From assembly GCA_947561715.1 (NCBI GenBank), contig OX387200.1, positions 21,454,501 to 21,518,500 on the forward strand: a stretch of DNA of 64,000 nt, in the 5' to 3' direction. A program made the position numbers and the translations under genes. Below, in pieces: positions 58,074-64,000 of the stretch. Positions within the stretch are counted from its first letter, which is position 1. Each line of letters starts with the position of its first letter. This stretch comes from Ascidia mentula. Lineage: Eukaryota; Chordata; Ascidiacea; Phlebobranchia; Ascidiidae. The notes below the pieces were generated by a model. That model was not told where the DNA came from. It was given only the letters and a program-made list of their open reading frames with translations, and did not search any database.

Positions 58074-61000
58074 AGTTGGTATCAAACAGTCGAATCCTTT
58101 ATGCCCATGTTAGTTGAACTATACTTCCAAAAGCTTATTCCATAACGCAAATCATACACAACATACATTGTCAGTTTTGAAGATAGTTTTACCCGTTGGG
58201 ACTTGTATATAAACTCATGTACATGTATTACACTAATCGCTGTAAGTCTAATTTCATGGTGTATTGGAGCTTTACCATCAACATTTATATGTAAACAATA
58301 ATACCAGTCATATTTTTGGTAAGCTGCAGACATCGTGTTTCGACCAACCATGTGTATATGTCACTATGTTTTACTGAAAACAAACTCGTATTGTTTCAAG
58401 CTTTCCGCAGAAGATATGTTTTGCATTTATTTGTTGCATAAGTTACATCGGTGTATATGTTGCAGGGACGAATAAACAGAAATCGTAACAATAACCACAA
58501 TAAACTAACAAAACTTATTTCGTGCTGAAGTTGAATTCTCTTTCTTAGCAAATTCACATTCAAGTTTCAGCTCAGCAACCTTAAGTAATTCCACTTTCCT
58601 GACGAAGGAGAAAATAATGCAAGAGAACCAAGTTAGCTTTGAGTCCTCGAAGACTCTTTAGTCCCACCCACGACTGCTTGACGAAGTGAAGAGAAAACAA
58701 AATCAAATATTGCTCAACTTTACCTCGGGTTCGACGGGAAAATTGTCATCCTGTTGTAGACAATACAGGAGAAGGTGCCAGCACTTAACTGTGCAAGCCA
58801 GACTAACAGAAGACCAGACGTGAACGTAGTTTCTCACAAACTCACTAAATTCCTTGAGTTGCTCATCATGAAATGTGCTTTCTAACGCAAGGTCATAGCG
58901 AGGTAAAAATATGTACTGATACGAGGAGCTTTCTTTCGATGCTTTTTTTTAGGAATTTATAGGTGAAACCCAGCTTTCGCAATACAATAGTGTTTGTTGG
59001 CTTCCATTTGGTATTCATGGACCCGCTAAATCGGTATGTGTTGTGAAATTGTATCATTATGTGTCCTAAAGTTGACCTAAGAAAACGGCGCTTTAGACTC
59101 GCCGTGCAATCAGCGTGTCTGGCATGCGACTTACGTCTGTGGATTTACTGCGCACCTTAGTGGCTAATAATTGCGTTCCTGGCGTTATTTGCGTGTTGGC
59201 TTTGCCTATAAAACCTGCGCACCGTTTTGTACCAATAGACTTGAACTGTTTGTGACTGAAGAATACAACAGATTCAGGCGCGTCGCACCAGATACAATCC
59301 CTGTCGTGGGGCCTTGGCTGCTCGCCAGGATCAGAAATGCGTCAAATAATCCAGATTGCTTGTCACAAAGTTCATGTTAAACATCTTTTTATTGGAAATT
59401 CATTATTGTATTGTGGTCCTACTCGGCTGAAGCAATGCATGGTTTGTTTTGATGCAACGCTATTTGCCTGCATTCATTTTCCCCAAAAAAATTTCGATCA
59501 GAGTTATTAACGCGATCCACTTGGAAACTTGCAATAGCGCACCAGGGAGTCACAGCGCACACTTTGAAAACCTCTGGCGTAAACCAATAAGTATTACGTT
59601 ATGATGCAAAACCAAGGACATGATGTTTACACAATATGCAAGGGTCACCAACACTACCTCGAGCACTTGTACATTACTCTAATCCTACTTCGAACAATGA
59701 GATGATGCCTGTGTGTTACTACTTGTCCACGGTTGAAATGCCCCTGTTAAATTTGTATCTGTTAACGTCAGATTTCCCACATTTTATGTCGTTTTTCACA
59801 CTATTACAACATTAACTTTCTTAAATTGTCTTGTTCTGGCATCACCACGTTGTAGTTGCCACTTACGTCAAACGCGCTAATTCGCTGACATCCACGAACG
59901 ACAATTAGATTAACCGTTCTTTGTTTAGGACCATCTTCTCAGCAGAATAAGATATGAGAATAAGACCACGTTTCGAACAAATGTCGGCCGAGTTTCAACC
60001 TAATCAAACAAGACATTCATTTTCTATATGAGCCACATATCCATTGCATAAAATGTGAATAATGAGAGCTAGGAGTGAACACACAGAGTCATCGCAAGAC
60101 AAGTCAAAGCGACTTGGGCTAGACAAGAAACGGCAGACAGACAATTAAGTGCTTTGTGCGTGGTCGTATGTGTAACCTGTTTTTGCTAGTCGTCGTGTGA
60201 TTATTAATTGTGTATTAAACTAATCGATTGACTATGGGTTTGACAGTGCAGCGACCTAAGGTGTGCAGAACGAAACACTGCCGTTTATCTGACTCCTAAC
60301 ACTATTAAAACTTCTGCCAAAGAAACTACCTTTGCAACCTTTTATTATTACACAAAACGATAAACAAACATACCTTGGTTTAATACACATACAATGTTTC
60401 TTAGTATGCGCGTAATTCGGTCAATCTCGTTCCTTCTACTCGGTCTCGTACTCTCTCTGGTCTCCTTGGCTTAAGGCCGTGCGACGGTATTTATAATATT
60501 TCGAAAATGAGAAAAATGCGATTATTAAGGAACGTCGATTTCGAAATTAAAAATATAAACCGATTAACACATCTGTGCGGGATTAACACATCTGGCGAAT
60601 AGATACGAAGCGATTGACCCACATAAAATCACGGACGTAGACGACTCATTTAAATTGCACCATTAAACACTAAAATTGACGTTTAAATAAAACAGTTTCT
60701 CTGCAACAGTAGCTTTTATCAAGAGCCAGTTTACGGCAATGTTATTATTTATGTAGACATTTTAAGTAACGCGCTACAGAATTCAAGCATTTTAGACCGC
60801 ATAACAGTATTTCTATACAAGAAAAGTTTTCCCACGTCATAAATAAAGTCGTCCACGCACCAAAGCAACCGGTGGTGCATGAAGGTCAAATTTCAGGGTT
60901 GAATGAGCAGGGTGGCGTGTGGTGTTGCGGGGCGATCAAAAATTTGGTTAAAAAGGCATAAAATTATCTTGTTAACGCATTCAGGCAAAAATTAGTTGCA

Positions 61001-63953
61001 GGACAGTTGCTCAAAGCGCCCTCCAGGGGACATTTCGCTTCCAGGTCGGACAATATTTTAGCTGAAAAGGCTGCAAAAAATGTAAGTTGGTTTTGTGACA
61101 AAATGAATACAAAAACTTCATCCAATTTGCAATTTAATGTTGGCACGAACTCTTTACTATGCAATGATGAAAAAAATTGTCGCAGGAAAGTTGCTGTGAC
61201 AGACCCCTGGGAATGTTTTTGCTATCTTATCAGACATAAGGTCCTCCTGAAGGCTCCTCAAATCACTCTGTGTATTAATGCTGATAACATTTTGAACTTG
61301 ATTTTTGAGATTTAATACTGATATTGGGCCTTAACTCTGTTACCTTTTCATTTCTAAACAACTAGCAAAATGAGACCTGTTTTTATTTGACAAGCAATTT
61401 ATTCAAAACCAGGCAGTAGATTTAAAATTGCAATCTTATGTGATTAAAAAAGTCTTTGACCGCACCATATTCAAATATAAAATTGTTATCACACACTGGC
61501 TACAACACATAATTATACAAACATTCTTGTCAAGTGCCCTACCGGCCATTGCAAAGTATTTATTTACTTTAATCATCAGTCAAACCAAACAAGGAACTAC
61601 TTGGTAAACTAGTAATGCTCATACTTTTAACATTTTTATTTCAACAGTGTAAGTATTTCGAATGTATATATTAATGATATATCCTTACGTGACAATATGT
61701 GTAGCCTAGCAATTATTTCACACAATAATTTTATTTGATAATTTATCACTAAATCAAATTGGTAACATTTAATTCAAGAAACTAAATGCTACTAATTTTC
61801 AAGCAAATATGGATCAATAACAGAAATTGATGTTATGAATAATAGTATATGCATAAATGTCATGATAGATAAAGAAGACTAGTTAGAGTAAGAAACAGAA
61901 AATGTGGTAAAATTGTGAGGTTTGTGAGGAGGGTTGAATTGGAAATTATTTACTAGATATAAACAAACTTGTGTTAATTTGTAAAAGTTGGTGAAAAGAC
62001 ATCAAACACGATGAAATCAAAAATTTTGTCCCAGTAAAAACCTATTTGACCAGGGTTTAAAACCGATTCCTCATAAAACCCATTGTAGGCATTATATGCA
62101 TTGAGTCTAGGCATTGTAGGCATTGTAAGCATTGAGTCAGGGCATTTTAAGAATTGAGTCAGGGCATCATAGGCTGTCAATGCCTAGACTCAATGCCTAC
62201 AATGAAATTTTAGAAGCACCAACGGACTGAACAACATACCCTTTGTCAGTTAACTGTTTCTTATTGCAACAAAATTCAATTATATATAAAAGAAAGCTTG
62301 TTTCTAACGCTAATGACATACGCAATTACGCACAATCGCACATACAAATGTAAAACGAAAATATAAGGCACAAACAAAAAATACATTAACAAATAATTCC
62401 TTCTCAATATTACGTTGAAACACAAAACACAATTTTACTAAATAGAAATCGATGCATCAAAGCCGATAGATTCTTTACTCAACAAGTCGTTCTTGGCGTC
62501 GATGACACAGCAAAACTACAATGTAAATTAGGGACTGTCCCCTGTCTGTCGGATGAGACAAAGGCAAGAAATGATTCTTGCTAAATTTCAGCAAATATCA
62601 CACAGACATTTCCTCATTTAGTATTTTTTATACACTCAGATAATTTCTTTCTTTCGATTATTAACATTAAGAAAATCAAGAATTAATTTGAAATATCAAC
62701 TCAATCTGTAAATTTGCTGAGTGACAACTATGTGTGAAATGCCTTTCTTACATACATTTAAATATTTTAACGATATTTGGTTGAAGGCAATAAAGACTGA
62801 CTGAAATTATCCAAAAATTTTACTGCGATGTAATGTATCTCTTAGGGCAAGCAGGGCCACCAACAAAATAATCTATTGCAATAAAAAAGATCTTTAATAC
62901 GAACTTTGTGAGAAGCAACCTGGATTATTTGACGTTATTACAGATCCAGTCTCGTATTTTGATCCCCGAGAGCAGATTAGGCCCCACAGTAAGGGATGCA
63001 GCCGGTGCGGCCCGCCAGACCCCATACCTCATAGGGTATTGGATACCAAATGGAGGCTCAAGAACACCATTGTACTACTTAAAAACTAAAGGAGCTTTCC
63101 TAAAAGCTAGATTTGATCTAAAATTTTGTAAAAACACTAGAAAAGAAAACAAAAAAAGAGAAAAACTCCTCGCAACGGTACACATAATCTACCTCTCAAT
63201 GACCCTGTGCTAGAAGTACAATATCCTATGCTATCCTGTATATCTCAATGTATTACAGAGTTGGTAAATCTGCAAATTCCCTGTCCATGATATGCCATGT
63301 AGTTTAATGTCATCTGCATTGTGTGTGATCATCACAAGTCCTACGTCTATAGTATTTCGACCAACTCTCGCACAATTAAGGAAACAACACCAATTATCTT
63401 TGGTTAGTTTAATTGTATATTTTTACGATTGATATATAGGCCTAAGTCGTACGAAATATACACCGACATAGCTTATGCATCAAATCAAACGAATGCAAAA
63501 CATCTCTTCTTTGGAATGTCGGAAACAATATGCGTTTGCTGTCGGTATAACATAGTGGCATTTAGCCTGTAAATGTTCGAAAGAGAGGCCCAGCCCGCAG
63601 CTCAGTCTTAGACAGCTGCAATCAATTCCTTTTCTTGAATAGTAGTAGCCAACCTCTATCGGTCACAAGCCATAGGAATTGTTTTGGCGAAAATCAAATC
63701 ACTTAGTATATGTGTTAATACCGATAACCTTGAAAGCCTGATTTTCTCTAATTTACCAACGTCAGACTATTTTCAATTTTGTATTGCTATTTTGCTTGGC
63801 CATTTCGTATATACATGTTGTTTTTAGTAGTTCACTATTACAAAACAAGCATGTCAAAGGGACCATGCCAACAAAATTAATTCTCACCACAAGGATATGT
63901 TGAACACAGTCATTGTTGCGCGTTTGAGCGGCTCAGCAGTCATAAATAAAAAC
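58074..63953. other. Downstream region without recognisable genes
   Basis: Six kilobases with only short open frames (59171-59380, 61007-61315, 62908-63213), none similar to a family I know or showing a clear exon structure. Base composition is AT-rich. The 62908-63213 frame could be a fragment of a mobile element. Confidence 0.45.
62083..62206. repeat. Short tandem and inverted repeat cluster
   Basis: Several copies of GCATTGAGTC(A/T)(A/G)GGCAT-like and CATTGTAGGCATT units lie head to tail (62083-62170). They are followed by their reverse complement CAATGCCTAGACTCAATGCC (62177-62205). The cluster can fold on itself; no gene is nearby. Confidence 0.75.
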
Positions 63954-64000
63954 ATGGTGTTGTCGGTTCCCATAGTGTTTTATTTCTTTTGTTCATCTGC
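63954..64000 (+). CDS. Possible signal-peptide start of a gene running off the window
   Basis: ATG at 63954 opens MVLSVPIVFYFFCSS, a strongly hydrophobic leader continuing to the window edge. It resembles the signal-peptide exons of the secreted genes at 19.5-23.7 kb, but too little is visible to assign a family. Confidence 0.3.
   Translation, partial: MVLSVPIVFYFFCSS

Noticed and set aside
62908..63213. 101-codon ORF
   Set aside because: There is no splice context and no recognised domain; possibly a mobile-element fragment, not supportable as a gene.

Overview
The window is AT-rich animal nuclear DNA. It has spliceosomal genes with many short exons and GT/AG introns, a Ty3/gypsy-type LTR retrotransposon, a Penelope-like element, and secreted CUB and Ly6/uPAR-type genes. 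No sequence names the species. Compact introns and the gene families suit an invertebrate, and a tunicate is a guess only. All gene models were read by eye from splice sites, reading phase and comparison between copies.

The core of the window is three copies of one unusual gene: A (minus strand, 15079 to 5717), B (plus, 34353 to 44916) and C (plus, 47441 to 58073). Each encodes a dynamin-superfamily GTPase of the atlastin/GBP type. It has a P-loop GAFRKGKS, a DTEG or DTQG motif and an RDW motif, followed by the atlastin-type helical middle domain. That middle domain is repeated twelve times in tandem. Each repeat is written as an exon pair, one of 72-75 nt and one of about 171-201 nt, always in phase 0. 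The proteins end in a glycine-rich, hydrophobic tail instead of the usual paired membrane segments. B reads as an intact 32-exon gene of about 1,502 residues. A has lost its first exons and carries a frameshift. C has its own 5' exons but has lost the splice donor after the P-loop exon.

A and B lie on near-identical inverted arms of more than 10 kb (about 6510-17056 and 32037-44350) around a 15 kb spacer. The spacer holds decayed copies and one fuller copy of a secreted Cys-rich (LU-type) gene, a CUB gene, several perfect hairpins, and a Penelope-like element. That element has 330-bp inverted ends, a GIY-YIG endonuclease ORF and no reverse transcriptase. Its ends carry hammerhead-ribozyme-like motifs. 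A separate 110-bp insert with a 10-bp target-site duplication carries a second hammerhead-like motif. The tail of that insert recurs as a 49-bp insertion, with its own duplication, inside an intron of gene B.

Layout: 1-5369, LTR element (minus) with gag-protease but no pol; 5370-15079, gene A; 15080-17056, inner part of arm A; 17057-18790, decayed LU-gene fragments; 19504-22386, CUB gene; 23630-27044, LU-type gene; 27329-29285, Penelope-like and hammerhead inserts; 29296-33420, non-coding tandem repeats; 34353-44916, gene B; 47441-58073, gene C; 58074-64000, mostly without recognisable genes, with a possible signal-peptide start at the very end.
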